From contig DDSN01000010.1 in the NCBI GenBank assembly GCA_002343395.1, positions 1 through 36,629 on the forward strand: 36,629 nt of DNA, written 5' to 3'. The notes under the pieces are model-generated. The model was given only the letters and a program-made list of their open reading frames with translations. It did no database searches and was not told the DNA's origin. This stretch comes from Hyphomonadaceae bacterium UBA2389. GTDB taxonomy: Bacteria; Pseudomonadota; Alphaproteobacteria; Caulobacterales; Aquidulcibacteraceae. Shown here piece by piece: positions 7,819 to 15,991 of this stretch (its first letter is position 1; each line of letters opens with the position of its first letter). The translations under genes and the position numbers were made by a program.

Positions 7819-8288
7819 GCAACGCGCCTTTTCTCCCGCGCGCAGCGCTCAGGTTGGGCTTCTTGAGCCTCGCGCCGCTGGCGGTCTCGGCGCTGGTCTC
7901 TCTCTCGCAGCACCGCGGCACAGCGCATTTGGCGGTCCTCGCATTTTCGATCTACGCGGCGCTCTTGTTGTCGTTTCTTGGAGGCGTGCGTTGTGGATTT
8001 GAGATCATGCGCGCACCCGATGCGCCAAACGCGATGCGGCTCGCGCTGAGCGCGGCGCCTGCTCTGTCCGCGTGGCTATTGACCTTGGTGATCGTGCTCG
8101 TGCCTTCGGCGATCCCTGCTGCCGCGGCGTATGCCGGGTTGTTCTCGGCGCAGTACCTTTGGGATCATCGCAGCGCCATCGATGCTGGCGCGCCGGCTTG
8201 GTATCCGTTGCTGCGCCAGGTGCTCACCGGCGGCGCCATGATCATCTGCTTGATCATTCCGCTCGCCACCGCGTTGCACCGCATCTAA
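7815..8288 (+). CDS. DUF3429-type small membrane protein
   Basis: A 157-residue integral membrane protein starting at a GTG that overlaps the previous stop (GTGA). About five hydrophobic segments are visible: LRLGFLSLAPLAVSALVSL, LAVLAFSIYAALLLSFLGG, a third around LSAWLLTLVIVLVPSAIP, a fourth around AAAYAGLFSAQYLWDHR, and a C-terminal one (GGAMIICLIIPLATALH). The LSFLGGVRCG and YLWDHR segments resemble the DUF3429 family, which has no assigned function. It is the last gene of the TSUP cluster, and its stop overlaps that of the convergent pdeM gene. DUF membership is by recognition. Confidence 0.7.
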   Translation: MSNAPFLPRAALRLGFLSLAPLAVSALVSLSQHRGTAHLAVLAFSIYAALLLSFLGGVRCGFEIMRAPDAPNAMRLALSAAPALSAWLLTLVIVLVPSAIPAAAAYAGLFSAQYLWDHRSAIDAGAPAWYPLLRQVLTGGAMIICLIIPLATALHRI

Positions 8289-9040
8289 TCCGGCAACAGT
8301 CGATCCCGCGGCGCTGGCAGCACCCGGTCTCGCCCCAGAACCAGCGCCGTCACACCATCGGGAAAGATCGACGCGAACGCCTCATTGCAAACATTGAGGC
8401 CGCCCGTGAATGCGCCGAACGCGGGCATCACCAGCCGTTCGCCGTCCGTCGCGAAACACCTTCGGCGGACGCTTGCGCCGCGGCCAGCGACCCGCGCGCA
8501 TGGATGCAAATGCCCTGCGACCTCGCCCGGCGCACCCGTCGGCTCATGCCGAAATGTCAGCGCCCCAAGCGTCAAGCAATCGCGTGTGACGCCGCCGAGC
8601 GCCTCCGCCGCGCGGCCATCGTGATTGCCTTCCACCCAGACCCAGTCACAAGCGCCAATCATACCTGCCAGCAAACGCCGATCGCCCTCGTCCATGCGCA
8701 CAGGGCCGCCGCCATCATGGAAGCTATCGCCCAATGAAACGATGATATCCGGGGAAAGGATCTCGATCAGGCTCGCAAGCTTCGTCAGCGCCACATGCGT
8801 ATCGTAAGGCGGCAGCATCTGTCCGCGCAGCGCGAACGCCGACCCCTTCTCGAGGTGCAAGTCTGATACGATCAGCGCCTTCGCTTCGTCGAGCCAGAGC
8901 ACGCCTTCCGGCAGCGCCGCCGCTCGCGCGCCTCCCAACCGCAGCTCAACAGACGCGCCAACACGAACAAGCGACGGCGCCCGCGGCAGCACTGGCGACG
9001 CGCGCGCGGAGGGAGAGGAGGAACGTGCGAGCAACGCCAT
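8285..9040 (-). CDS. pdeM: Ligase-associated DNA damage response endonuclease PdeM
   Basis: A metallophosphoesterase of about 251 residues. It has the ordered calcineurin-type metal motifs: SDLHLEKGS (D60, H62), GDSFHDGGG (D105), EGNHDGR (N139, H140), and GHLHPCARV later. The motif DLHLEKGS with the downstream FGAFTGGLNV stretch is typical of PdeM, a phosphoesterase usually encoded with an Lhr-type helicase, an ATP-dependent ligase and an exonuclease. The start is uncertain: a TTG at 9052 and the ATG at 9040 are possible and neither has a good ribosome site; family members begin close to the GASVELRLGG segment, so the first 25 residues may be poorly conserved. It lies just downstream of an alkylsulfatase-like gene. 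Confidence 0.87.
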   Translation of the reverse strand: MALLARSSSPSARASPVLPRAPSLVRVGASVELRLGGARAAALPEGVLWLDEAKALIVSDLHLEKGSAFALRGQMLPPYDTHVALTKLASLIEILSPDIIVSLGDSFHDGGGPVRMDEGDRRLLAGMIGACDWVWVEGNHDGRAAEALGGVTRDCLTLGALTFRHEPTGAPGEVAGHLHPCARVAGRGASVRRRCFATDGERLVMPAFGAFTGGLNVCNEAFASIFPDGVTALVLGRDRVLPAPRDRLLPD

Positions 9041-9061
9041 CGCCGCAGCCAACAGGATTCG

Positions 9062-10993
9062 TTACGGGGTCACAATCGCAAAGTTCGGGTCGGGCGTCTC
9101 AAACACCTCCCCCATTCCTTGGAGCGACCGTCTGTTCCCGCTGATCCGCACCTGACCCGACAGAACCGCCCGCGTCATCGTTCCCGTCGCCATGGCTTGC
9201 AAGAATACCGCACGCGGCGCCGAAACCGTCGGCGCATCCGCCAAGGTGACATCGCGTTCGTGAATCAGAACGCCGTTGGCGATGGTCACGGCAAAATGCT
9301 CACTGCGTTCCGGAAACACGAGATTGAAGGTAAAACGGCGCGTGCCCAGCCGTTCTGGATTAAGGCGCACCGCCAGCAGGTCCAGGATGTACGACGTGGG
9401 CGTCGCGGCCACGAGGTCCAAGGCTTGCGCGCTCGCATCCCGACTTGGCGGCCCGGTTTCGAGTTCCCGCGCGGCGACCAGATACATGTTTCGCCAAATC
9501 GCGCTTTCGGCTTGGTACGCCATCTGTCGGTGCGTGCGCGCGAGCAAGGCGCGCGCCCCCTGGTTGTTTGGAGCTGCGAACACCAGATGGTTCAGCACTC
9601 GAGCGGCCCATCGATAGTCGCCTTCGTCAAAGGCGCGCTGTCCTTCAGCCAGCACGCGCGCCTCGCCGCCCATCGCCCGTACGAACCGCGTCGCTTCCTC
9701 TTCCGGCGGCAGCGGATCGAGGTTCGCGGGATTTGCGTCATACCACCCCATGTAACGTTGGTAGATCGCCCGCGAGTTGTGCATCATTGTGCCGTAGTAG
9801 CCACGATTAAACCAGCGGCTCGCCAAGGGCTCCGGCAAGCGCACGCGCTCGGCGATCTCTCGATCGGTGAAGCCAGCGTTCATCAAGCGCACTGTCTGAT
9901 CGTGCAAATATTTGTAAGCGTCGCGATGACTTGCGATGAAGTCGCGTACGCGCGCGCCGCCGAAGCGCGGCCACGCATGGCTTGTCACCATGACTTCGCT
10001 GCGATCTCCGAAGAGGCGCAGGCTCTCCGTCAGATAATCCGCCCACGCCTTGGCGTCTCGCACCAAGGCGCCACGCGGCGTCAGAATGTTGTGCATTGAG
10101 GCGTTGGCGTTTTCAGCGAGGCACAGCACGCCAAGATCGGGAAAGAAGAAGTTCATTTCCGCCGGCGCCTCGGTTTCTGGCGTCACCTGAAACTCTATGC
10201 GGACGCCGTCGATGGCGAGGACTTCGCCGGTCCGCTCGATCGTGCGCGTCGGCGGGATAAGACTGTATGCTCCGTTTGAAACCGCAGGCCCGATCCCGGA
10301 TGTCATCTGACCTTCCGGTCCGGCGGCGAGGCCTTGCCCGAACTGATAGAGCGCGCGCCGCGTCATGGCGTTGCCGGCGATGACATTCTCCGTCACCGCA
10401 TGCTCCATGAAACCGTCGGGCGCGATGATTTGAACGCGACCGGCCGCGACATCCGCGCTGTCGACCACGCCGCGAACCCCGCCGAAATGATCGAGGTGGC
10501 TGTGCGTATAGATAACGGCGGCGACTGGCCGATCCCCAAGCGTTCGCCGCGCAAGCGCAAGTGCGGCGGAAGCGACCTCAACGCTTGTAAGTGGGTCGAT
10601 GATGATCAAGCCCGTGTCGCCGACCACGATGGTCATGTTCGACACGTCGAAGCCCCGCACCTGGTAGACACGGTCGGCGACGCGGAACAGCCCGGCTCGA
10701 GTCAGGAGGCGGGCATGGCGCCAAAGGCTCGGGTTTACGGTCTCGGGCGCGTCGCCTTGCAGGAAATTGTACGCGGTGAAGTCCCACACCACGCGTCCAT
10801 CCGGGGCGCGGATTTGCGGCTGGTCCCAAGCCGCGACAAAACCTCGTGTCGCGAAGTCTTCGTCCTCGCGGTCGCTCCAAGGAAGCGTTTGCGCCATGGC
10901 GGCGTTCGAGCGGCGGGTCGCGTCCGTGGCTTGCGCCTGGGCCACGCCCGACGACGCCAAAGCAAGCGCAATGATCCACGCCAACCGCTTCAT
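9062..10993 (-). CDS. Secreted metallo-beta-lactamase-fold alkylsulfatase-like hydrolase
   Basis: A 643-residue precursor related to the SdsA1/BDS1 alkyl sulfatases. The signal peptide runs MKRLAWIIALALASSGVAQA, so export is expected. The MBL zinc motif THSHLDHFGG is at residues 163-172, the second metal region contains CLAENANASMHNILTPRGA, and SHAWPRFGG follows. After the MBL domain come the helical dimerisation region (YLHDQTVRLMNAGFTDREIA) and an SCP2-like C-terminal domain (about 520-640). The family hydrolyses primary or secondary alkyl sulfates; the substrate is not known here. I chose the ATG at 10993 because GGAGGAAA precedes it by 6 bases and the signal peptide starts there. It sits between two DNA-repair genes with which it shares no obvious function. 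Confidence 0.87.
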   Translation of the reverse strand: MKRLAWIIALALASSGVAQAQATDATRRSNAAMAQTLPWSDREDEDFATRGFVAAWDQPQIRAPDGRVVWDFTAYNFLQGDAPETVNPSLWRHARLLTRAGLFRVADRVYQVRGFDVSNMTIVVGDTGLIIIDPLTSVEVASAALALARRTLGDRPVAAVIYTHSHLDHFGGVRGVVDSADVAAGRVQIIAPDGFMEHAVTENVIAGNAMTRRALYQFGQGLAAGPEGQMTSGIGPAVSNGAYSLIPPTRTIERTGEVLAIDGVRIEFQVTPETEAPAEMNFFFPDLGVLCLAENANASMHNILTPRGALVRDAKAWADYLTESLRLFGDRSEVMVTSHAWPRFGGARVRDFIASHRDAYKYLHDQTVRLMNAGFTDREIAERVRLPEPLASRWFNRGYYGTMMHNSRAIYQRYMGWYDANPANLDPLPPEEEATRFVRAMGGEARVLAEGQRAFDEGDYRWAARVLNHLVFAAPNNQGARALLARTHRQMAYQAESAIWRNMYLVAARELETGPPSRDASAQALDLVAATPTSYILDLLAVRLNPERLGTRRFTFNLVFPERSEHFAVTIANGVLIHERDVTLADAPTVSAPRAVFLQAMATGTMTRAVLSGQVRISGNRRSLQGMGEVFETPDPNFAIVTP

Positions 10994-11067
10994 GTGTTTC
11001 CTCCGTTGGTCGTTACTATGACCGCGTGGGGCGGCCTCTGCCAACAGGCGCCGTTACGACACACGGG

Positions 11068-13554
11068 CTAGGTCATCGCCTCGGCGATCAGAGACGCGGC
11101 GTCCTCCAGGATGGCCTCCTCCGCCTGCCCCTGAATCGGCACGCGCCCAACCTCAAGCATCACCGGTGCGGCGAACGGCGACACGTGATCCAGCGCGCGA
11201 TGCACCAGTTTGCCCTTGACGCGCCGCAGCAAGGCGCCGAGCCGGCGAAGGTCTAGGTAGCCTTCGCCCGCATCGGCAAAAGCCGCCTGCAGCAACAGGT
11301 GATTGGGTTCATACTGGCGCAGAACGTCATAGATGAGGTCCGCGGAAAAGGTCACCTGCCGCCCGGTTTTGGAGGCCTGCCCCGGCGCGCGCCTCTCGAT
11401 CATGCCGGCGATCACAGCGCAATCGCGGAAGGTGCGTTTCATCAGCGTGCTCTCAGCAAGCCACGCCTCCAAATCGTCGCCCAGCATGTCCTCATCGAAC
11501 AAAGCCGCGAAGTCCACGTCGCCCATGGGCTCAAGCCCCCACACGGCCACCGCGTATTCGCTCGCAAGGAAGCCAAGCGGATGGAGGCCAAGTCGCTCCA
11601 GACGGCGCGTCACCAACATCCCTAAAGTTTGATGCGCAAGACGGCCTTCGAACGGATAGCACACAAGATAGTGCTTCATCGCCCTTGGAAAGGTCTCGAC
11701 CAACATCTCGTCCGGCGCGGGGACGACCGAACGCCGCCGTTGCGCATCGATCCACTCGCGAACTTGCGCGGGCAACGCTCCTTGTCGCTTGGGGTCGTAC
11801 AGCATACGTCGAACCCGCTCCGCCAGAAACGTAGAGAGCGGAAATTTTCCGCCGGCATAGGAAGGAATGCTCGGGTTTTCCGCACCAGGCGCGCGCACCA
11901 CCAGCGCGTTGTCCTCGCGCACGTCGATAAAGCGAAGAATCTCACCCGCGAACAGGAAGGTGTCGCCGGGCGTCAGACCTTCGATGAAGTACTCCTCGAT
12001 TTGACCCAGGCGGCGGCCTGGAACGAGCGGACGATCCCCCCGCGCGCCGGGCACCCCAAGGCGAGCGCTCGCCCTGTGCGCAAGCCGGACGTCCAGCATT
12101 TCTGACTCAATGATGGCGCCGACATTCATCCTATGTTGCTGCGCCACACTCGCGTTTCGCGCTCTCCAACGGTTGGTATGAAGGTCCTGCACGATCCGGC
12201 GATAGCGATCATAGCTGCGCAGCGCGTAACCGCCGGTGGCGACGAGGTCGATGGCGCCGTCAAACGCGGAACGCGTCAGACGCGCATACGGCGCCGTTGA
12301 GGCGACCTCCTCAAATAACTCATCCGCGTCGAACGGCTCGCCGCACGCGCATCCCATGATGTGCTGCGCCAAGCAATCAAGGCCGCCGATCCGCGCGGCA
12401 GCGCCATCCATCGCGCCCTCCGCTACGGCTTCTTGAGCTGCGCGACACTCCAGAACCTCGAACCTGTTGCTTGGCGCAAGCAACGCGCGTGAGGGTTCGT
12501 CCAGGCGGTGGTTGGAGCGGCCAATGCGCTGCACCAAACGCGCGGCGCCCTTTGGCGCGCCCATCTGGATAACAAGGTCAACGTCCCCCCAATCGATTCC
12601 CAAATCCAACGTCGACGTACACACGACCGCCCGTAAGGCGCCGCTTGCCATGGCCGCTTCGACCTTTCGTCGTTGCGCGACATCCAATGATCCGTGATGC
12701 AGCGCAATCGGAAGCCGGTCTTCATTGACGCGCCAGAGTTCCTGAAATGTCATCTCCGCCTGCGCGCGCGTGTTCACGAACACGAGCGCCAACCGCGCGC
12801 GCCTGATCGCGGCGTAGACTTCCGGGATCGCATGGCGCGCCGTGTGGCCCGCCCATGGGATGCGCGCATCGCTGTCGAGCACGTCAACAATCGGCGCGGC
12901 GCCCGGGGCGGCGCGAATAACGATGTCCCGCGCGCGCTCATCGACGCTCCCGACGAGCCATGACGCCAACCCCGCTTCGTCGGCGACGGTCGCGCTCAGT
13001 CCCACGCGCAAATGCTTTGGCGACCAACGCCTCAATCGGGCGAGAGCCAGCGCCAAAAGGTCGCCGCGTTTGGTCGGCGCCAGCGCATGCGCCTCGTCGA
13101 CAATGACAACGCGAAGATCTTCAAAAAACACCCGCGCGTGCTCGGAGGCGATCAGCAAACATAATTGCTCCGGCGTCGTGAGCAGGATGTCCGGCGGTCG
13201 CGCTCGTTGGCGCTGGCGCTTGTGCGGCGGCGTGTCTCCAGTCCTGGTTTCGATGCGGACGTCGAGCTTCATCTCGCTCACGGGGCTGAGGAGATTGCGC
13301 GCGACGTCCGTCGTCAGCGCCTTTAGCGGCGAGATGTAGAGCGTGTGCAAACGATCGCCGCACCGCGTGCCGTCAGCCAATTCGACAAGGCTCGGCAAAA
13401 ATCCCGCCAGGGTCTTGCCCGCTCCCGTGGGCGCGATCAACAAGCTCGACTTTCCGGCCGCGCCGCGCGCAACCAAGCGTAATTGGTGGGCGCGCGGCGC
13501 CCAACCCCGGCCGCCAAACCAAGACGCAAACGGCTCCGGCAGGATCTGATCCAT
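11068..13554 (-). CDS. lhr: Ligase-associated Lhr-type DEAH-box DNA helicase
   Basis: An 828-residue superfamily 2 helicase of the Lhr-Core type. The Walker A motif APTGAGKT is at residues 41-48 and DEAH at 153-156, followed by VGLSATVAD (motif III), FVNTRAQAEMTF (motif IV), TSTLDLGIDWGDVD (motif V) and QRIGRSNHR (motif VI). The C-terminal half is the winged-helix and Lhr-specific region. Its length fits Lhr-Core proteins and not the 1538-residue E. coli Lhr. Homologues of this short type are encoded with PdeM and an ATP-dependent DNA ligase. Here PdeM is on the same strand but 2 kb away, and no ligase is adjacent. The start ATG at 13554 gives MDQILPEPFASWF, the usual family beginning; its ribosome site is weak. 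Confidence 0.9.
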   Translation of the reverse strand: MDQILPEPFASWFGGRGWAPRAHQLRLVARGAAGKSSLLIAPTGAGKTLAGFLPSLVELADGTRCGDRLHTLYISPLKALTTDVARNLLSPVSEMKLDVRIETRTGDTPPHKRQRQRARPPDILLTTPEQLCLLIASEHARVFFEDLRVVIVDEAHALAPTKRGDLLALALARLRRWSPKHLRVGLSATVADEAGLASWLVGSVDERARDIVIRAAPGAAPIVDVLDSDARIPWAGHTARHAIPEVYAAIRRARLALVFVNTRAQAEMTFQELWRVNEDRLPIALHHGSLDVAQRRKVEAAMASGALRAVVCTSTLDLGIDWGDVDLVIQMGAPKGAARLVQRIGRSNHRLDEPSRALLAPSNRFEVLECRAAQEAVAEGAMDGAAARIGGLDCLAQHIMGCACGEPFDADELFEEVASTAPYARLTRSAFDGAIDLVATGGYALRSYDRYRRIVQDLHTNRWRARNASVAQQHRMNVGAIIESEMLDVRLAHRASARLGVPGARGDRPLVPGRRLGQIEEYFIEGLTPGDTFLFAGEILRFIDVREDNALVVRAPGAENPSIPSYAGGKFPLSTFLAERVRRMLYDPKRQGALPAQVREWIDAQRRRSVVPAPDEMLVETFPRAMKHYLVCYPFEGRLAHQTLGMLVTRRLERLGLHPLGFLASEYAVAVWGLEPMGDVDFAALFDEDMLGDDLEAWLAESTLMKRTFRDCAVIAGMIERRAPGQASKTGRQVTFSADLIYDVLRQYEPNHLLLQAAFADAGEGYLDLRRLGALLRRVKGKLVHRALDHVSPFAAPVMLEVGRVPIQGQAEEAILEDAASLIAEAMT

Positions 13555-13629
13555 GCGCGCTTCATAGCCTTGACTGGATCGTCGGCGCTATGCCATCGCG
13601 GCGCCGCAATCCCCAAGGAAAGCAGGTTC

Positions 13630-14310
13630 ATGCGCAGCTTGGCTTCCGCCCTCCTCCTTTGCGTTGCGATCGCGGCCACGGCGGCGGCTCAAACTGGGTC
13701 AGCGCCCCCGCCGGCGTTGCTGCAGGCGGTCTCAGCGACGACCGCGGCGAGCGCGGACTACGCATTCGACTTTGAACTCTCCTCCGGCGAGCGCCAATGG
13801 CGAGCGCGGTTTGATCCGTCCGCCACGCCGCGCCTGCGCCTGACGTCGCCCGCCCCGCAATCGCTGAACAATGACGAACGCCAAGCTTTCGAGAGAATGG
13901 CCGCCCGGATGGAGGGCGTGCCATGGTGCGCCAGCGAGCGGATGTCGCAGGCCGCGAATGTCCGATTGATCGCGGAAAACACGGAGACAGCCACCTACGC
14001 TTTCCAGCCGACGGCGGAAATGATCCGCAGCGAGCAGGCGCGGCCATTCGCGAGCCGGTTCCGCGGCGAATTCACGATTGTCAAAGCCGACGCCGACATC
14101 TCGCGCTTTCGCATTTTTCTTCCGCGCGCCTTCTCCCCGGCGCCGTTGGTCACCATAGAGCGGTTTGACGTTCGCGTCTCATGCGCCGCCGCGCCGAACG
14201 GACGCCAATATGCGGCTGAGACCATTAGCGACGTGCGCGGTTCAGCCTTTGGCAGCGCCATCAACGAGCAGAGCGTTCAGCGCGCGCACAACTTGAACGC
14301 CGCGCCATGA
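13630..14310 (+). CDS. Secreted protein of unknown function
   Basis: A 226-residue precursor that I do not recognise as a named family. It has a clear signal peptide (MRSLASALLLCVAIAATAAAQ) and a periplasmic body with two cysteines (in PWCASERM and VSCAAAP) that could pair. Segments such as YAFDFELSSGERQWRARFDPS and FRGEFTIVKADADISRFRIFLP look like beta strands of a lipid-binding or LolA-like sandwich, but this is only an impression. The ATG at 13630 is preceded by AAGGAAAGC. It is divergent from the helicase gene and overlaps the next gene by four bases (ATGA), so the two are translated together. An upstream in-frame extension into the helicase antisense region is ignored. Confidence 0.75.
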   Translation: MRSLASALLLCVAIAATAAAQTGSAPPPALLQAVSATTAASADYAFDFELSSGERQWRARFDPSATPRLRLTSPAPQSLNNDERQAFERMAARMEGVPWCASERMSQAANVRLIAENTETATYAFQPTAEMIRSEQARPFASRFRGEFTIVKADADISRFRIFLPRAFSPAPLVTIERFDVRVSCAAAPNGRQYAAETISDVRGSAFGSAINEQSVQRAHNLNAAP

Positions 14311-15020
14311 GCGAAACGCGCTATCAGCATCTGAGCGCCGCGCGCATTCTACAGACGCTTGAAAAACTACGCGCGCGCATCGTTGCGCGATTTCCGAACG
14401 CGGGGCTTGCGGAGGTGTCCGCGGAGCTCATCGACACCGCGCGGTTTTGCGCGCACGACGCGGCCCAACTGGCGCGTCCGCGCCTTGTGTGGCGGCTGGC
14501 GGCGCTTCTGCTCGTCGCGGCGGGCGCCGCCGCGCAGATCGCGGCGCTCCGCTATCTGCATGTTGACGCCCAAGGGCTCAGCGCCGCCGACTGGGTGCAG
14601 GGCTTGGAAGCGGCGGTAAATCTCTTGATCCTGTTCGGCGGCGGCGTTTGGTTCGTCCTAACGCTGGAGGAAAGGACGAAACGCCGACGCGCGCTCGACG
14701 CCCTGCACCGGCTGCGGTCCATCGCCCACGTGATCGACATGCACCAGCTGACCAAAGACCCAACCGCCCTGCTCAACCCGCAACCAACGTCCGCCTCGCC
14801 CGAGCGCACGATGACCCAATTCGAATTGACCCGGTATCTCGACTATTGCGCCGAGATGCTGTCCCTCATCGGCAAGCTCGCCGCCCTCTATGCCGACCGC
14901 ATGCGCGACTCCGTCGTGATCGACGCGGTCAATGACATTGAAGACCTCACGACCGGCCTCGGACGGAAGATCTGGCAGAAGATCACCATCATCGGCGCGC
15001 TCGACGAGCGCCAAGCTTAA
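14307..15020 (+). CDS. Two-TM membrane protein of unknown function
   Basis: A 237-residue protein of no family I can name. It has an N-terminal cytoplasmic helix-rich part (about 1-58), two transmembrane segments at about 61-81 and 102-121, and a long C-terminal soluble part that is predicted helical. The basic run ERTKRRRAL directly after the second segment favours both termini in the cytoplasm. The start ATG lies within the stop of the preceding secreted-protein gene (ATGA), which suggests that the two work together. A hairpin directly after its stop may end the transcript before the receiver-domain gene. Confidence 0.75.
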   Translation: MSETRYQHLSAARILQTLEKLRARIVARFPNAGLAEVSAELIDTARFCAHDAAQLARPRLVWRLAALLLVAAGAAAQIAALRYLHVDAQGLSAADWVQGLEAAVNLLILFGGGVWFVLTLEERTKRRRALDALHRLRSIAHVIDMHQLTKDPTALLNPQPTSASPERTMTQFELTRYLDYCAEMLSLIGKLAALYADRMRDSVVIDAVNDIEDLTTGLGRKIWQKITIIGALDERQA

Positions 15021-15021
15021 T

Positions 15022-15040
15022 GCGCCGTAAACGACGGCGC
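15022..15040 (+). terminator. Hairpin after the two-TM protein gene
   Basis: A perfect 7-base stem, GCGCCGT (15022-15028) and ACGGCGC (15034-15040) with an AAACG loop, begins two bases after the TAA stop. Only TT follows, so it is either a weak intrinsic terminator or a stabilising 3' end of the two-gene transcript. Confidence 0.45.
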
Positions 15041-15100
15041 TTCAGCGATTCCTAAACAATCCGTGATAGCGCTGAGCCGGTAACAATCGGCAACGGATTC

Positions 15101-15991
15101 ATGTCTTCGGCGTTTGATCCATCAGGACTGACAGCGCTTGTCGTTGACGCGAACGCGTATGCCCGCGGCATCTCGCTCGACCAGCTGCGCGCGATGGGCT
15201 TCGGCCGCACGCTCGGCGCGGCCGCGCCAGCGGACGCATGGGACCTGCTTCGCGAGGCCGCGCCCGATATTGTCCTGCTGGAATGGGTTGAAGACGGCCG
15301 GGACGGATTGGAATTCGTCCGGCGCATTCGTCAGAGCGAGGATTCCCCCAACCGCGCCGTGTCCATCTTCATGTTGACGTCGCGCGGGGATGCTGGGGCG
15401 GTGGAGACGGCGCGCGCCGCGGGCGTGGACGGCTACCTTCGCAAACCAATCTCCGCCTTGGCGCTGCAACAGCGCGTCCGAAAAGTCGTCAGCAAGCCGC
15501 AGCCATTCGTCATGACGGCGACATATGTAGGCCCCTGCCGGAGGCGCCCGCGCCCGCAACTTGTTTACGCCGGCCCCTGGCGGCGCCTCGATGACGCCAG
15601 CGCCGTGACCGCGGAAGAAGCAGAACACGTCGACCTTAAGGCGGAACTCGCCCGCGCCTGCGTGGCGGCGCTGGAGACGGCGGCGCGGAACCTCACACCG
15701 GGCGATGCAAACGCCGCGCGAGCCGTCTACAGCGCAGTGCAGGCCCTCGTCGGCATCGGTGAGGATATCGGCGACGCAAGCCTTTGCGCCGGCGCGCGCG
15801 ACATGGCCCGCTACGTCCAGGCTCAGGGCGCGACGGATCGGCTCGATCCCGAAGTCGTGCGATTGCATATCGCGGCGTTGAACCAACTCGCTCTGCTGCC
15901 ACAAACGTTGGTGCAAGAGCGTCAGCGCGTCGCCGACAGCCTGAAGCGCATGGTGGACAAAAAACTGCGCCAGCCCGCGACCGCCGCCTAA
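15101..15991 (+). CDS. CheY-like receiver protein lacking the phospho-Asp (pseudo-receiver)
   Basis: A 296-residue protein with an N-terminal receiver domain (about 10-130) and a helical C-terminal region without a recognisable DNA-binding or enzymatic output. Aligning DIVLLEWVEDGRDGLEFV to the canonical CheY segment places Glu61 where the phosphorylated Asp should be. The acidic pair is reduced to Asp16-Ala17, while the switch Thr93 (MLTSRGD) and the conserved Lys115 in LRKPIS are kept. After the receiver come two copies of a YxGPxRR-type motif (YVGPCRRR, YAGPWRR) seen in some alphaproteobacterial signalling proteins. The domain is therefore probably not phosphorylated in the usual way; Glu may mimic the active state. 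The ATG follows ACGGATTC, a weak ribosome site. It ends with a stop shared with the convergent MFS gene. Confidence 0.85.
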   Translation: MSSAFDPSGLTALVVDANAYARGISLDQLRAMGFGRTLGAAAPADAWDLLREAAPDIVLLEWVEDGRDGLEFVRRIRQSEDSPNRAVSIFMLTSRGDAGAVETARAAGVDGYLRKPISALALQQRVRKVVSKPQPFVMTATYVGPCRRRPRPQLVYAGPWRRLDDASAVTAEEAEHVDLKAELARACVAALETAARNLTPGDANAARAVYSAVQALVGIGEDIGDASLCAGARDMARYVQAQGATDRLDPEVVRLHIAALNQLALLPQTLVQERQRVADSLKRMVDKKLRQPATAA

